Source of the DNA: Mangrovibacter phragmitis
Lineage (GTDB): Bacteria; Pseudomonadota; Gammaproteobacteria; Enterobacterales; Enterobacteriaceae
Length of the DNA: 64,000 nt
Direction: 5' to 3'
Assembly (NCBI RefSeq): GCF_001655675.1
Contig: NZ_LYRP01000022.1
Span: forward strand, 62,001-126,000
Made by a program: the position numbers and the translations under genes. Of the stretch, positions 29,479 through 38,619 are shown piece after piece. Every line of letters begins with the position of its first letter. Positions within the stretch are counted from its first letter, which is position 1. The notes under the pieces are model-generated. The model saw only the letters and a program-made list of their open reading frames with translations. It was not told where the DNA came from and did no database searches.

Positions 29479-30981
29479 ATGAACACCCGTGATAATCAGG
29501 AAATTTTGCGCACGGAAGGCCTGAGTAAATTTTTCCCCGGCGTGAAAGCGCTGGACCATGTCGATTTTCAACTACGCCGGGGCGAGATAATGGCCCTGTT
29601 GGGTGAAAATGGTGCCGGTAAATCAACATTGATCAAATGCCTCACTGGCGTTTATCAGCGTGATACCGGGGCTATTTACCTGGAAGGTCAGTCTGTCTCG
29701 CCGAAAAACACAGCAGACGCACAGCGCATGGGGATCGGTACGGTGTATCAGGAAGTTAACCTGCTTCCGAATATGTCTGTGGCCGACAACCTGTTTATTG
29801 GTCGCGAACCCCGCCGGTTTGGTTTACTGCAACGCAAAGAAATTTTCCGACGGGCCAGCAAGTTAATGGCTTCTTACGGTTTTGAACTGGATGTGCGTGA
29901 ACCCCTGAATCGTTATTCGGTTGCCATGCAGCAAATTGTTGCTATCTGCCGGGCTGTGGACCTGTCAGCCAAAGTTCTGATTCTGGATGAACCCACCGCA
30001 AGCCTTGATACCAAAGAAGTTGAAATGTTGTTCACCCTGATGCGCCAACTGCGTGATCAGGGCACCAGCCTTATCTTTGTCACCCACTTTCTCGATCAAG
30101 TTTATGAAGTGACTGACAGAATTACCGTATTGCGTAACGGTGCGTTTGTTGGCACGGAGAACACCGCAGATTTGCCACAAATTGAACTGGTTAAGATGAT
30201 GCTGGGCCGTGAGCTTGAACAAAACGCGCTGCAGCGAGCCGGGCGAACACTACTGAGCGACAAACCGGTGGTGGAACTTACCGGCTACGGCAAGAAAGGC
30301 GTAATCAAACCATTCGACCTGACGGTGCGCCCGGGCGAAATTGTCGGCCTGGCAGGCCTGCTGGGTTCCGGGCGGACCGAAACCGCAGAGGTGATTTTTG
30401 GCATTCGGCCTTCCGACAGTGGTCGTGTGGCAATTAAAGGCAAAACGATGTCGCTGCGTACTCCGCATCAGGCTTCCTGCGCTGGAATTGGCTTCTGCCC
30501 CGAAGACCGAAAAACTGACGGGATCATTGCTGCAGCTTCTGTTCGGGAAAATATCATTCTGGCGCTACAGGCACAGCGTGGCTGGTTACGCCCTATTCCG
30601 CGTAAAGAACAGCAGCAGATAGCCGAGCGGTTTATACGTCAGTTGGGTATTCGTACGCCAGGTATGGAACAACCCATCGAATTTTTATCTGGTGGGAATC
30701 AACAAAAAGTCTTGTTATCCCGCTGGCTGCTCACCAAACCCCAATTTCTGATCCTCGATGAACCGACCCGCGGTATTGATGTGGGCGCACACGCTGAAAT
30801 TATCCGCCTGATAGAAACACTCTGTGCGGATGGTCTGGCGTTGTTGGTTATCTCGTCGGAACTTGAAGAGTTAGTGGGCTATGCCGACCGGGTGGTGATC
30901 ATGCGAGATCGCCAGCAAATTGCCGAGATCCCCCTTAAAGATCTCTCTGTCGCCGCCATTATGAATGCCATTGCGGCATAA
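29479..30981 (+). CDS. ytfR: YtfR, double ATPase subunit of the galactofuranose ABC transporter
   Basis: A 500-residue cytosolic ATPase with two fused nucleotide-binding domains, as in RbsA and MglA. The first has Walker A GENGAGKST at 42-50 and Walker B LILDEPTASLD. Its signature segment YSVAMQQIVAICRA is degenerate. The second half has the reduced P-loop GLLGSGRTE, the signature LSGGNQQKV and LILDEPTRGIDVG. It powers YtfT/YjfF. AAGGAGGAG after the stop serves ytfT. Confidence 0.96.
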   Translation: MNTRDNQEILRTEGLSKFFPGVKALDHVDFQLRRGEIMALLGENGAGKSTLIKCLTGVYQRDTGAIYLEGQSVSPKNTADAQRMGIGTVYQEVNLLPNMSVADNLFIGREPRRFGLLQRKEIFRRASKLMASYGFELDVREPLNRYSVAMQQIVAICRAVDLSAKVLILDEPTASLDTKEVEMLFTLMRQLRDQGTSLIFVTHFLDQVYEVTDRITVLRNGAFVGTENTADLPQIELVKMMLGRELEQNALQRAGRTLLSDKPVVELTGYGKKGVIKPFDLTVRPGEIVGLAGLLGSGRTETAEVIFGIRPSDSGRVAIKGKTMSLRTPHQASCAGIGFCPEDRKTDGIIAAASVRENIILALQAQRGWLRPIPRKEQQQIAERFIRQLGIRTPGMEQPIEFLSGGNQQKVLLSRWLLTKPQFLILDEPTRGIDVGAHAEIIRLIETLCADGLALLVISSELEELVGYADRVVIMRDRQQIAEIPLKDLSVAAIMNAIAA

Positions 30982-30994
30982 GGAGGAGATTGTG

Positions 30995-32017
30995 ATGCCG
31001 CATTCGTTATCAGGTCCCGGGCAGCAGCGCCGCAGTTTCCGCTGGCCACAGGGCACCCCGCAATTGATTGCGTTGCTGTTGGTGTTAGTGGTGGACAGCC
31101 TGGTCGCTCCCCACTTTTTTCAGGTTATTTTGCAGAATGGCCGCCTGTTTGGCAGCCCCATTGATATCCTTAACCGTGCCGCACCGGTGGCATTACTGGC
31201 GATTGGTATGACGCTGGTAATTGCCACCGGCGGTATTGATTTGTCTGTTGGGGCAACCATGGCAATTGCCGGGGCCACAGCCGCCGCACTGACAGTGCAG
31301 GGGCATTCTCTGGCGGTGGTGATTCTGGCTTCACTGGGCGTCGGCATGCTGGCCGGGTTATGGAATGGTATTCTGGTCGCCATACTCAAAATTCAGCCAT
31401 TTGTTGCCACCCTGATTCTGATGGTCGCCGGGCGCGGCGTGGCGCAGCTTATCACCTCCGGGCAAATTGTTACCTTTAACTCGCCCCATCTTGCCTGGCT
31501 GGGTAGTGGTTCGCTGTTGTTCTTCCCTACACCCGTGGTAATTACTCTGGTTACGCTGGTCGCGTTCTGGGTTCTGGTGCGCAAAACCGCACTGGGGCTG
31601 TTTATTGAAGCGGCAGGGATCAACATTCGTGCGGCAAAAAACGCCGGGGTGAATACCCGTATTGTCGTGATGCTTACCTATGTGTTGAGCGGTTTATGTG
31701 CGGCAATTGCCGGGGTCATTGTTGCGGCGGATATTCGTGGTGCCGATGCCAATAATGCCGGGTTGTGGCTTGAACTGGACGCGATTCTTGCCGTGGTTAT
31801 CGGTGGCGGTTCGCTGATGGGTGGGCGTTTCAATATGGTGTTGTCGGTGGTGGGGGCGCTGATTATTCAGGGTATGAACACCGGGATTCTGCTGTCCGGT
31901 TTTCCGCCGGAAATGAACCAGGTGGTGAAAGCCATCGTCGTACTGTGCGTGCTGGTTGTTCAGTCACAGCGTTTTATCTCATTGATTAAAAGGTGGCGCC
32001 GCCATGATGAAGCGTAA
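30995..32017 (+). CDS. ytfT: YtfT, permease subunit of the galactofuranose ABC transporter
   Basis: A 340-residue inner-membrane protein of the RbsC-like (BPD_transp_2) family with about eight to ten helices. It contains NRAAPVALLAIGMTLVIATG, GIDLSVGATMAIAG and ADIRGADANNAGLWLELDAI as in E. coli YtfT (341 aa). The ATG at 30995 follows AGGAGGAG by about nine bases; a GTG three bases earlier is also possible. Its stop overlaps the yjfF start by 14 bp. Confidence 0.95.
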   Translation: MPHSLSGPGQQRRSFRWPQGTPQLIALLLVLVVDSLVAPHFFQVILQNGRLFGSPIDILNRAAPVALLAIGMTLVIATGGIDLSVGATMAIAGATAAALTVQGHSLAVVILASLGVGMLAGLWNGILVAILKIQPFVATLILMVAGRGVAQLITSGQIVTFNSPHLAWLGSGSLLFFPTPVVITLVTLVAFWVLVRKTALGLFIEAAGINIRAAKNAGVNTRIVVMLTYVLSGLCAAIAGVIVAADIRGADANNAGLWLELDAILAVVIGGGSLMGGRFNMVLSVVGALIIQGMNTGILLSGFPPEMNQVVKAIVVLCVLVVQSQRFISLIKRWRRHDEA

Positions 32018-33005
32018 TTTGCCGCTGGTGATCACCCTGTTGGTGTTTATTCTCGGCTACCTGTTCTGCCTGGCTAAGTTTCCGGGCTTCGCCTCAACCC
32101 GGGTCATTTGTAATATCCTGACCGATAATGCCTTTCTGGGGATTATCGCTGTTGGCATGACCTTTGTGATTATCTCCGGTGGGATCGATCTTTCAGTTGG
32201 GTCGGTTATTGCTTTTACCGGGGTGTTTCTGGCAAAAGCGCTGGGTGACTGGGGGATGTCTCCGGTAGTGGCATTTCCATTGATCCTGCTGATGGGATGT
32301 GGGTTCGGTGCTTTCATGGGGTTACTGATAGACAGCCTGAAGATCCCCGCTTTTATCATCACCCTGGCCGGGATGTTCTTCTTACGGGGTGCCAGTTATC
32401 TGTTGTCTGAAGAGTCAATTCCTATCAATAACCCTGTCTATGAAACCTTATCCACTCTGGCCTGGCGTATACCTGGCGGTGGTCGCCTGAGTTTTCTGGG
32501 TGTGGTGATGTTAGTGGTGGTAGTGTTTGGCATTCTGGTGGCAAGCCGCACTCAGTTTGGTAACCGGGTCTATGCCATTGGTGGCAGTGCCACATCTGCG
32601 AACCTGATGGGGATTTCAACCCGCAGCACCACCATTGGCATTTATATGCTTTCCACTGGGCTGGCAACGCTGGCGGGGATTATTTTTTCTATTTATACCT
32701 CAGCGGGTTATGCTCTGGCCGGTGTTGGAGTGGAGTTGGATGCCATCGCGTCTGTAGTCATTGGCGGCACGTTACTTAGTGGTGGTGTGGGAACGGTGCT
32801 GGGTACTCTGTTTGGTGTGTCTATTCAAGGGCTAATTCAGACTTATATTAACTTCGATGGCACGCTGAGTTCGTGGTGGACCAAAATCGCTATCGGCATT
32901 CTGTTATTTATTTTTATTGCAATGCAGCGCGGCCTGATGGCGTTCTGGGAAGGGCGGCAAAGTGTTCCTGTTAACAGGGTTAACATAGAGCCAACAAAGA
33001 CGTAA
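32004..33005 (+). CDS. yjfF: YjfF, second permease subunit of the galactofuranose ABC transporter
   Basis: A 333-residue RbsC-like membrane protein that pairs with YtfT. FPGFASTRVICNILTDNAFL, GGIDLSVGSVIAFTGVFLAK and AGVGVELDAIASVVIGGTLL match E. coli YjfF (331 aa). Two adjacent ATG codons (32004 and 32007) are possible starts; either lies inside the end of ytfT, indicating coupled translation. Last gene of the operon before a chemoreceptor with its own promoter. Confidence 0.95.
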   Translation: MMKRNLPLVITLLVFILGYLFCLAKFPGFASTRVICNILTDNAFLGIIAVGMTFVIISGGIDLSVGSVIAFTGVFLAKALGDWGMSPVVAFPLILLMGCGFGAFMGLLIDSLKIPAFIITLAGMFFLRGASYLLSEESIPINNPVYETLSTLAWRIPGGGRLSFLGVVMLVVVVFGILVASRTQFGNRVYAIGGSATSANLMGISTRSTTIGIYMLSTGLATLAGIIFSIYTSAGYALAGVGVELDAIASVVIGGTLLSGGVGTVLGTLFGVSIQGLIQTYINFDGTLSSWWTKIAIGILLFIFIAMQRGLMAFWEGRQSVPVNRVNIEPTKT

Positions 33006-33021
33006 CTTCATGAAAAATAAT

Positions 33022-33048
33022 TAAACTTCCCCCGGTAGTGGACGATAA
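33022..33048 (+). promoter_or_regulatory. Sigma-28 (FliA) promoter of the third chemoreceptor
   Basis: TAAA, exactly 15 bases, then GACGATAA: one mismatch to the FliA consensus TAAA-N15-GCCGATAA. It starts 17 bp after the yjfF stop and ends 49 bp before the chemoreceptor start. Confidence 0.75.
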
Positions 33049-33096
33049 CCGTACTGTTATATTTTTAATCGTTCTTGCCACTATCGGGGCTCTTTT

Positions 33097-34716
33097 ATGT
33101 TACGACATCTTTCTCTACGTACCGCATTGCTCTCCCTGTTAGCCATAATGACATTTCTGATACTGATGGTAAGCGCAATCGGTATTTATGCGCTCCAGAA
33201 CAGCGCCTCTTCACTACAGCAAATTAACAAGTTACACAGCCAGCAACTGGCGGTTATAAACCAGAGCTATATCGCCTTACTACGTGCGCGCAATGATGCC
33301 GGGCAGGCCGTTCGTTTAATGGAAATTGGCATGCTGGATGATGCCGCTACGTTGGTTAAAAAGGTTAATAGTAATATCGCCCGTGCACGTAAAAACATCA
33401 CGACACAAGTTGCCGGTGGGATTAACGACACCAAAGGGGAGGAATTACTGCAGGCAGTAGGCAAAAGTTTCTCCGATTACGATGCACAAGGCATTGTTCC
33501 CATGCAGGCTGCACTGAACAAGCAAAGTGCAGATGACTATTATAACTTGCTGGAAAACCAGCTGGTGCCCCTGGCAAACCAGTTTGATGGCCGGATGAAG
33601 GCATTCCAGTCCTGGTCAACTGAATACAGTAACCAGCAGGTTCAGAGCGTACAGACCAGAAAGAACAGGGTATTGTACCTGATGGTTGTTGCGCTACTGG
33701 CAACTGTAGGAGTGATGGTTATTGCCTGGCTGATGCTGCGCCACCGCTTTTTGCACCCACTTGATAATGTCATAGCGCTGCTTGAGCAGGTCGCTCAGGG
33801 CGACCTGACCCGGACGGCCAGTTACCATAACCGCAATGAACTGGGGCGCCTGAGCCAGGCCATTGATGCCATGCGAACGGCTTTGGTGAATTCAATGAGC
33901 CAGGTGAAAAGCGCGGCACAGGGTATTGACCAGGGAAGCCAGATATTGCTTAACGGCAATACTGAACTGGCTCAGCGTACCGAAAGTACCGCCAGTTCAT
34001 TAGAGCAAACAGCAGCCAGTATGGAGCAGATTACCGCGACAGCGAAACAGAATGCTGATAACGCTCATCAGGCCCATGATATGACGCTGCATGTGTCCGA
34101 CACGGCAGATCAGGGGAGTGAGAAAGTCTGTTATGTCATCGAAAAAATGCAGGATATCGCGACCAGCTCCCGAAAAATCGGCGACATTCTTGGTGTTATC
34201 GATGGTATTGCCTTTCAAACCAATATCCTGGCGCTTAACGCCTCTGTGGAAGCGGCGCGTGCTGGTGAGCAAGGGCGCGGGTTTGCCGTGGTTGCCAGTG
34301 AGGTACGTAATCTGGCTCAGCGCAGCGCCGATGCTGCAAAAGAAATTCGCTCTTTAATCCTGGCCTCCCGTGAACACGTTGATGAAGGCCAGCAACTGGC
34401 CCTGGAAGCCGGGGAAACGATTGATGAGATAGCCACGGAAGTCTTGCGCATGACCAAACTGGTGCGTGAAATAGCCACCGCTTCTGAAGAACAACGCCAT
34501 GGAATTGAGCAAATTAATATCGCGGTGAATCAGATGGACGATGCGGCACAACAAAATGCCGGCCTGGTACAGGCTTCTGCTTCATCTATGCAGGCGATGG
34601 AGAATCAGTCACGGCAACTAATGGCTGTGGTTCGGGAGTTTAAACTGGCTGAGGATGCCTCTGTGGTTGAAAGTGATAAGCAAAAAGCTGAACAGCCGCT
34701 GGCACTCCCTGCCTGA
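33097..34716 (+). CDS. Methyl-accepting chemotaxis protein adjacent to the galactofuranose transporter
   Basis: A 539-residue inner-membrane chemoreceptor of the Tsr/Tar class. Membrane helices lie near residues 10-32 and 190-212 around a helical periplasmic sensor. HAMP follows ([20 protein letters not shown]), then the signalling domain with [20 protein letters not shown] near 368-388. There is no NWETF-type tether; the tail is QPLALPA. It follows ytfQRT-yjfF on the same strand and, like Trg or Tar with MglB or MalE, might sense sugar-loaded YtfQ, but this rests on position alone. It has a good sigma-28 promoter; the Shine-Dalgarno is weak. Confidence 0.92.
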   Translation: MLRHLSLRTALLSLLAIMTFLILMVSAIGIYALQNSASSLQQINKLHSQQLAVINQSYIALLRARNDAGQAVRLMEIGMLDDAATLVKKVNSNIARARKNITTQVAGGINDTKGEELLQAVGKSFSDYDAQGIVPMQAALNKQSADDYYNLLENQLVPLANQFDGRMKAFQSWSTEYSNQQVQSVQTRKNRVLYLMVVALLATVGVMVIAWLMLRHRFLHPLDNVIALLEQVAQGDLTRTASYHNRNELGRLSQAIDAMRTALVNSMSQVKSAAQGIDQGSQILLNGNTELAQRTESTASSLEQTAASMEQITATAKQNADNAHQAHDMTLHVSDTADQGSEKVCYVIEKMQDIATSSRKIGDILGVIDGIAFQTNILALNASVEAARAGEQGRGFAVVASEVRNLAQRSADAAKEIRSLILASREHVDEGQQLALEAGETIDEIATEVLRMTKLVREIATASEEQRHGIEQINIAVNQMDDAAQQNAGLVQASASSMQAMENQSRQLMAVVREFKLAEDASVVESDKQKAEQPLALPA

Positions 34717-34728
34717 TACGCAATACAA

Positions 34729-34750
34729 ACAGGGCGCTGATACGCCCTGT
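34729..34750 (+). terminator. Left flanking hairpin of repeat copy 2
   Basis: Perfect arms ACAGGGCG and CGCCCTGT with a six-base loop, 12 bp after the chemoreceptor stop. It is duplicated, with one loop change, at 34892-34909. Confidence 0.7.
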
Positions 34751-34891
34751 CAGATTGATGAAAAAGAAGGAAAAAGCGTGGTTTTTCCTTCTTTTTAGTT
34801 AGCAGCCGAAAATCAATAAATTGATTTTCCTTGTTTTTTATTGGGTGACATCCTCTCTTTCTGTGCGGACATGAGGTTTGTCATCAGACTC
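34749..34891 (+). repeat. Dispersed hairpin element, copy 2 of 3
   Basis: About 143 bp in the same orientation as copy 1. Imperfect terminal inverted repeats are AGATTGATGA on the left and TCATCAGACT on the right. The first stem is AAAAAGAAGGAAAAA with its exact complement TTTTTCCTTCTTTTT. Compared with copy 1 both arms changed together (G to A and C to T), so pairing is kept. The second stem GAAAATCAAT/ATTGATTTTC is unchanged and only its loop differs. The 3' part has TGACA and TGTCA arms. It lies between convergent chemoreceptor and fbp genes and is flanked by duplicated AGGGCG...CGCCCT hairpins. Confidence 0.87.
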
Positions 34892-34913
34892 AGGGCGCTT
34901 ATACGCCCTGTTT
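34892..34913 (+). terminator. Right flanking hairpin of repeat copy 2
   Basis: Arms AGGGCG and CGCCCT with a CTTATA loop followed by GTTTG, 161 bp after its twin at 34731-34748. Confidence 0.7.
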
Positions 34914-34929
34914 GACCTGATTACCAGGC

Positions 34930-35931
34930 TTACAATGAATCCGGGTATTCGCGCATAAAGCGCTCCAGGTCATTAACCATTTGTTCTGTACCCACAAAGA
35001 ACGGGCGGCGCTGGTGCAGGCTGTCTGGCTGAATATCCAGAATACGCTGTTTACCATCACTTGCTTTGCCGCCAGCCTGCTCGGCCAGGAACGCCATAGG
35101 GTTGCATTCGTATAACAGGCGCAGTTTGCCTTCCGGGTAGCTTGCTGTGCTGGGATACAGGTACAGACCGCCTTTCAGCAGGTTACGGTGGAAGTCAGCA
35201 ACCAGGGAACCGATATAGCGGGAAGTGTATGGACGGTTGGTGGCCTTGTCTTCTTCCTGGCAGTACTTAATGTACTTTTTCACACCTTGTGGGAATTTAA
35301 TGTAGTTCCCTTCATTAATGGAGTAGGTGTTGCCTTTCGGTGGGAAATTCATGCGCTCCTGAGACAGGCAGAAAACCCCCAGTGATGGATCGTAGGTAAA
35401 GGCATGAACACCGCAACCGGTTGTGTAAACCAGCATGGTGGATGAGCCATAGACTACGTAGCCTGCAGCCACTTGCTGGTTGCCGGGTTGCAGAAAATCT
35501 TCCAGAGTAACAGGCGTGCCGACTGGTGTAACGCGGCGGTAAATAGAGAAGATAGTACCAACAGAGACGTTAACGTCGATATTAGTAGAGCCATCCAGTG
35601 GGTCCATCAGCACAACATATTTTGCATGCTCACACCCTTCGAAAACAACAATTTCGTCTTCTTCTTCAGAAGCGATGCCGGCAACGATATCGCGGGCTTT
35701 CAGTGCAGCTTTCAGTTTCTCATTGGCAAACAAATCCAGCTTTTGCTGTTGTTCACCCTGAACATTCTCGGCACCACTGGCACCCAGAATATCAACCAGA
35801 CCTGCTTTGTTGATATCGCGGTGGATGATTTTGGCACCCAGTTTTATCGCCGATAACAATGCAGTGAGTTCCCCGGTGGCGTGAGAAAACTCGTGCTGCT
35901 TTTCGACAATAAATTCACCTAACGTTTTCAT
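34930..35931 (-). CDS. fbp: Fructose-1,6-bisphosphatase, class I
   Basis: A 333-residue cytosolic enzyme of gluconeogenesis (E. coli 332). The metal site [10 protein letters not shown] is present, as are [20 protein letters not shown] at the start, [19 protein letters not shown], and the catalytic-loop region [25 protein letters not shown] precedes the start. It is divergent from mpl, as in E. coli. Confidence 0.99.
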   Translation of the reverse strand: MKTLGEFIVEKQHEFSHATGELTALLSAIKLGAKIIHRDINKAGLVDILGASGAENVQGEQQQKLDLFANEKLKAALKARDIVAGIASEEEDEIVVFEGCEHAKYVVLMDPLDGSTNIDVNVSVGTIFSIYRRVTPVGTPVTLEDFLQPGNQQVAAGYVVYGSSTMLVYTTGCGVHAFTYDPSLGVFCLSQERMNFPPKGNTYSINEGNYIKFPQGVKKYIKYCQEEDKATNRPYTSRYIGSLVADFHRNLLKGGLYLYPSTASYPEGKLRLLYECNPMAFLAEQAGGKASDGKQRILDIQPDSLHQRRPFFVGTEQMVNDLERFMREYPDSL

Positions 35932-36116
35932 AACACTTTCCCTGCATTCAGTGGAGTAAAGCGGTTGAGTAAAGCGAATAAAACAATACTAACAAAGTTT
36001 AAAATAAACGCGCACAGATGAATCGCGCCAGCAAGGATGGGATTTCGCTGAAAAGTCATTTATTCATCATAGAACATACGGGTAGAATGTGCGCCAGAAA
36101 GGAAAAGGACAGAGCT

Positions 36117-37493
36117 ATGCGTATTCATATTCTGGGAATTTGTGGCACGTTTATGGGCGGCCTTGCCATGCTGGCACGGGCTTTAGGGCATGAAGTAACC
36201 GGGTCCGATGACAATGTGTACCCGCCAATGAGCACATTGTTGGAAAAACAGGGTATAGACCTGATTCAGGGCTATGATGCCAGCCAACTGGAACCGCAAC
36301 CCGATTTGGTTATCATCGGTAACGCGATGACGCGTGGTAATCCTTGCGTTGAGGCGGTGCTGGAAAAAAGTATCCCGTACATGTCCGGGCCACAATGGTT
36401 ACATGATTTCGTTCTGCGCGACCGTTGGGTGATTGCTGTTGCGGGTACGCATGGCAAGACGACAACAGCTGGGATGGTTAACTGGATCCTGGAAGAGTGT
36501 GGCTACCAGCCCGGTTTTGTGATTGGTGGCGTGCCAGGTAATTTTGATGTTTCTGCCCGGCTGGGTGAAAGCCCGTTCTTTGTTATTGAAGCCGATGAAT
36601 ATGATTGCGCCTTCTTTGATAAACGATCCAAGTTTGTACATTACTGCCCACGGACATTGATTCTCAATAACCTTGAGTTTGATCACGCCGATATTTTTGA
36701 CGACCTGAAAGCCATTCAGAAACAGTTCCACCACCTGGTGCGTATTGTGCCAGGACAGGGGCGTATTATTCTGCCGGAGCACGATACTAACCTGAAACAG
36801 GTTATGGCAATGGGCTGCTGGAGTGAACAAGAACTGGTTGGTGAACAAGGGCACTGGCTGGCGAAAAAAGCAAACCAGGATGCTTCACAGTGGGAAGTGT
36901 GGCTGGATGGTGAACAGGTTGCGGCAGTAGACTGGGCGCTGGTTGGCGAGCACAATATGCACAATGGCCTGATGGCAATTGCAGCTGCGCGTCATGTTGG
37001 TGTGGCCCCCGCAGATGCCGCGAAAGCGTTGGGTTCCTTTATCAATGCCCGTCGCCGTCTGGAATTGCGTGGTGAAGCGAATGGGGTCACGGTATATGAT
37101 GATTTTGCGCATCACCCAACAGCCATTCTGGCAACGCTTGCGGCCTTACGCGGTAAAGTCGGTGGCACCAAACGCATCCTCGCGGTGCTGGAACCACGTT
37201 CCAACACCATGAAAATGGGGATCAGCAAAGATGACCTCGCGCCATCTTTGGGCCGGGCCGACGAAGTCTTTTTGTTCCAGCCACAGCATATTCCCTGGCA
37301 GGTTGCCGAAGTCGCTGAAGCCTGTGTTCAGCCAGCACACTGGAGTGCAGACCTTGATACGCTGGTGGATATGATAAGTAAATCGGCGCAACCAGGTGAT
37401 GTGATTCTGGTGATGAGTAATGGTGGTTTTGGTGGGATTCATCAGAAGTTGCTGGATGCGCTGGAGATGAAGGCGCAGCGTTCAGTGGAGTAG
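36117..37493 (+). CDS. mpl: Mpl, murein tripeptide ligase (UDP-MurNAc:tripeptide)
   Basis: A 458-residue cytosolic Mur-type ligase that joins the recycled tripeptide L-Ala-gamma-D-Glu-meso-DAP to UDP-MurNAc in cell-wall recycling. It begins MRIHILGICGTFMGGLAMLA; the ATP loop GTHGKTTT lies near residue 111; EADEYDCAFFDKRSKF and YDDFAHHPTAI are Mur-ligase signatures. The ATG at 36117 is chosen because GGACAGAG precedes it and the protein then matches E. coli Mpl (457 aa); the frame is open for 33 further codons upstream. Confidence 0.98.
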   Translation: MRIHILGICGTFMGGLAMLARALGHEVTGSDDNVYPPMSTLLEKQGIDLIQGYDASQLEPQPDLVIIGNAMTRGNPCVEAVLEKSIPYMSGPQWLHDFVLRDRWVIAVAGTHGKTTTAGMVNWILEECGYQPGFVIGGVPGNFDVSARLGESPFFVIEADEYDCAFFDKRSKFVHYCPRTLILNNLEFDHADIFDDLKAIQKQFHHLVRIVPGQGRIILPEHDTNLKQVMAMGCWSEQELVGEQGHWLAKKANQDASQWEVWLDGEQVAAVDWALVGEHNMHNGLMAIAAARHVGVAPADAAKALGSFINARRRLELRGEANGVTVYDDFAHHPTAILATLAALRGKVGGTKRILAVLEPRSNTMKMGISKDDLAPSLGRADEVFLFQPQHIPWQVAEVAEACVQPAHWSADLDTLVDMISKSAQPGDVILVMSNGGFGGIHQKLLDALEMKAQRSVE

Positions 37494-37500
37494 GAGAGGG

Positions 37501-38047
37501 GCGCAATTTGCTCAGTACTGGCAGATTACTGTTACTGCGGTGGCTGTTCCGTTCACCTGGACTGATGTGAAGGTTCCGTTCACTTCTAGTGATGTGAAGG
37601 TTCCGTTCACTTCCAGTGATGTGGTTAATGTGGCTTCACAGCCTGTGAACGGGCTAAGGGGGCTCGCCCCCTTTGCAATCCCCGTTTTCGCGGGCGACCG
37701 GTGCTGCGCACTGCGTTCACCTCCGGGCAGTCAGCCTGCGGCCGGCTCGACTCGGCATCCATGCCTCGTTTCGCCTTATTCCGCCGTCCGGGCGGAATAA
37801 CCTTGTCTTCCTTTCTCCGGTTCACCGGTCTTACGCGACACAACCCTCGCTGTGAATAGCGGGGTTTTTTGTGTTGTGCTGAGTGGCTGTGGGATTTGTG
37901 CGTTGTCTGTTTTCTTTGATTTTTGCTGAGATATTACAGGCGGGTGTGGGGTGTGGCCTCTAAATCGTTGAGGCGTGCCTGGCGGGCCAGTGCCCTCTGC
38001 GGGCGCCGGGCGCGGCGGGTGAGAGGAAGCAGTGTGGCTGGCACGGC
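37501..38047. repeat. 547-bp tandem repeat, unit 1
   Basis: Two blocks are strongly conserved with unit 2 at an exact 547-base offset (546 just before one inserted A). Block 1 (about 37645-37860) has many hairpins: GGGGGC-TC-GCCCCC, ATTCCGCC-GTC-CGGGCGGAAT, and at its end CGCTGTGAATAGCG followed by GGGGTTTTTTG, like a terminator. Block 2 (about 37937-38075) begins CAGGCGGGTGTGGGGTGTGG. Between block starts there is less conserved sequence. I recall similar sequences annotated as small hypothetical proteins in other enterobacteria, so this is probably a dispersed family. Confidence 0.8.
37546..37620 (+). repeat. Three 27-bp direct repeats inside unit 1
   Basis: Units begin GTTCCGTTCAC and end TGATGTGAAG, at 37546, 37573 and 37600 (last one partial). 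Each contains TTCAC and GTGAA half-sites facing each other. In unit 2 the corresponding segment (about 38094-38170) keeps two or three degenerate copies. Confidence 0.75.
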
Positions 38048-38594
38048 GCGCAATTTGCTCAGTACTGGCAGATTTACTGTTACAGTGGTGACAGTTCCGT
38101 TCACTTGCAGTGTGGTTGTTTGCGTTCACCTGGACTGATGTGAAAGTTCCGTTCACCTGAAGTGAGGTGACTAATGTGGCTACACAGCCAGTGAACGGGC
38201 TAAAGGGGGCTCGCCCCCTTTGCAATCCCCGTTTTCGCGGGCAACCGGTGCTGCGCACTGCGTTCACCTCCGGGCAGTCAGCCTGCGGCCGGCTCGACTC
38301 GGCATCCATGCCTCGGTTCGCCTTATTCCGCCATCCGGGCGGAATAACCTTGTCTTCCTTTCTGCGGTTCACCGGTCTTACGCGACACAACCCTCGCTGC
38401 AATTAGCTGTTTTTTTGTGTTGTCAGGTGTGGCTGGGGGATTTGTGTCTGGTATGTCTTTGTGTGTTTTTTGCTGTGAGCATGCAGGCGGGTGTGGGGTG
38501 TGGCCTCTAAATCGTTGAGGCGTGCCTGGCGGGCCACTGCCCCCTGCGGGCGCCGGGCGCAGCGGGTGAGAGGAAGCAGTGTGGCTGACATTGC
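38048..38594. repeat. 547-bp tandem repeat, unit 2
   Basis: Second unit of the tandem. Block 1 differs from unit 1 at only about five of 185 positions by eye (for example CCGCCATCC for CCGCCGTCC in a hairpin loop), while the spacer between blocks is much more diverged. The first bases of a third unit (GCGCAACTGGCTCTG against GCGCAATTTGCTCAG) follow at 38595 and run into the stop codon of the RND gene. Confidence 0.8.
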
Positions 38595-38619
38595 GCGCAA
38601 CTGGCTCTGTGCTGGCAGA

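Larger units (their letters stand above)
37494..38619. other. 1.1-kb non-coding region made of a tandem repeat
   Basis: No credible gene. Frames on the minus strand that cross the repeat (for example 37776-38402) have no recognisable domain and repeat each other. The region is filled by the two 547-bp units described next and lies between mpl and the 3' end of the RND pump operon. Confidence 0.8.

Noticed and set aside
37546-37640. CRP sites in the TGTGA/TCAC pairs of the iterons
   Set aside because: The spacing between TGTGA and TCAC is about nine bases instead of six, and the outer half is incomplete.
37776-38402. 208-codon open frame on the minus strand across both 547-bp units
   Set aside because: It crosses a tandem repeat, has no recognisable domain, and its two halves are copies of each other. 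The open frame follows from GC-rich repeats rather than selection on a protein.
37501-38619. CRISPR array or integron-like region between mpl and the RND operon
   Set aside because: Repeats are 547 bp and 27 bp, without unique spacers of equal length, and no cas or integrase gene is near.
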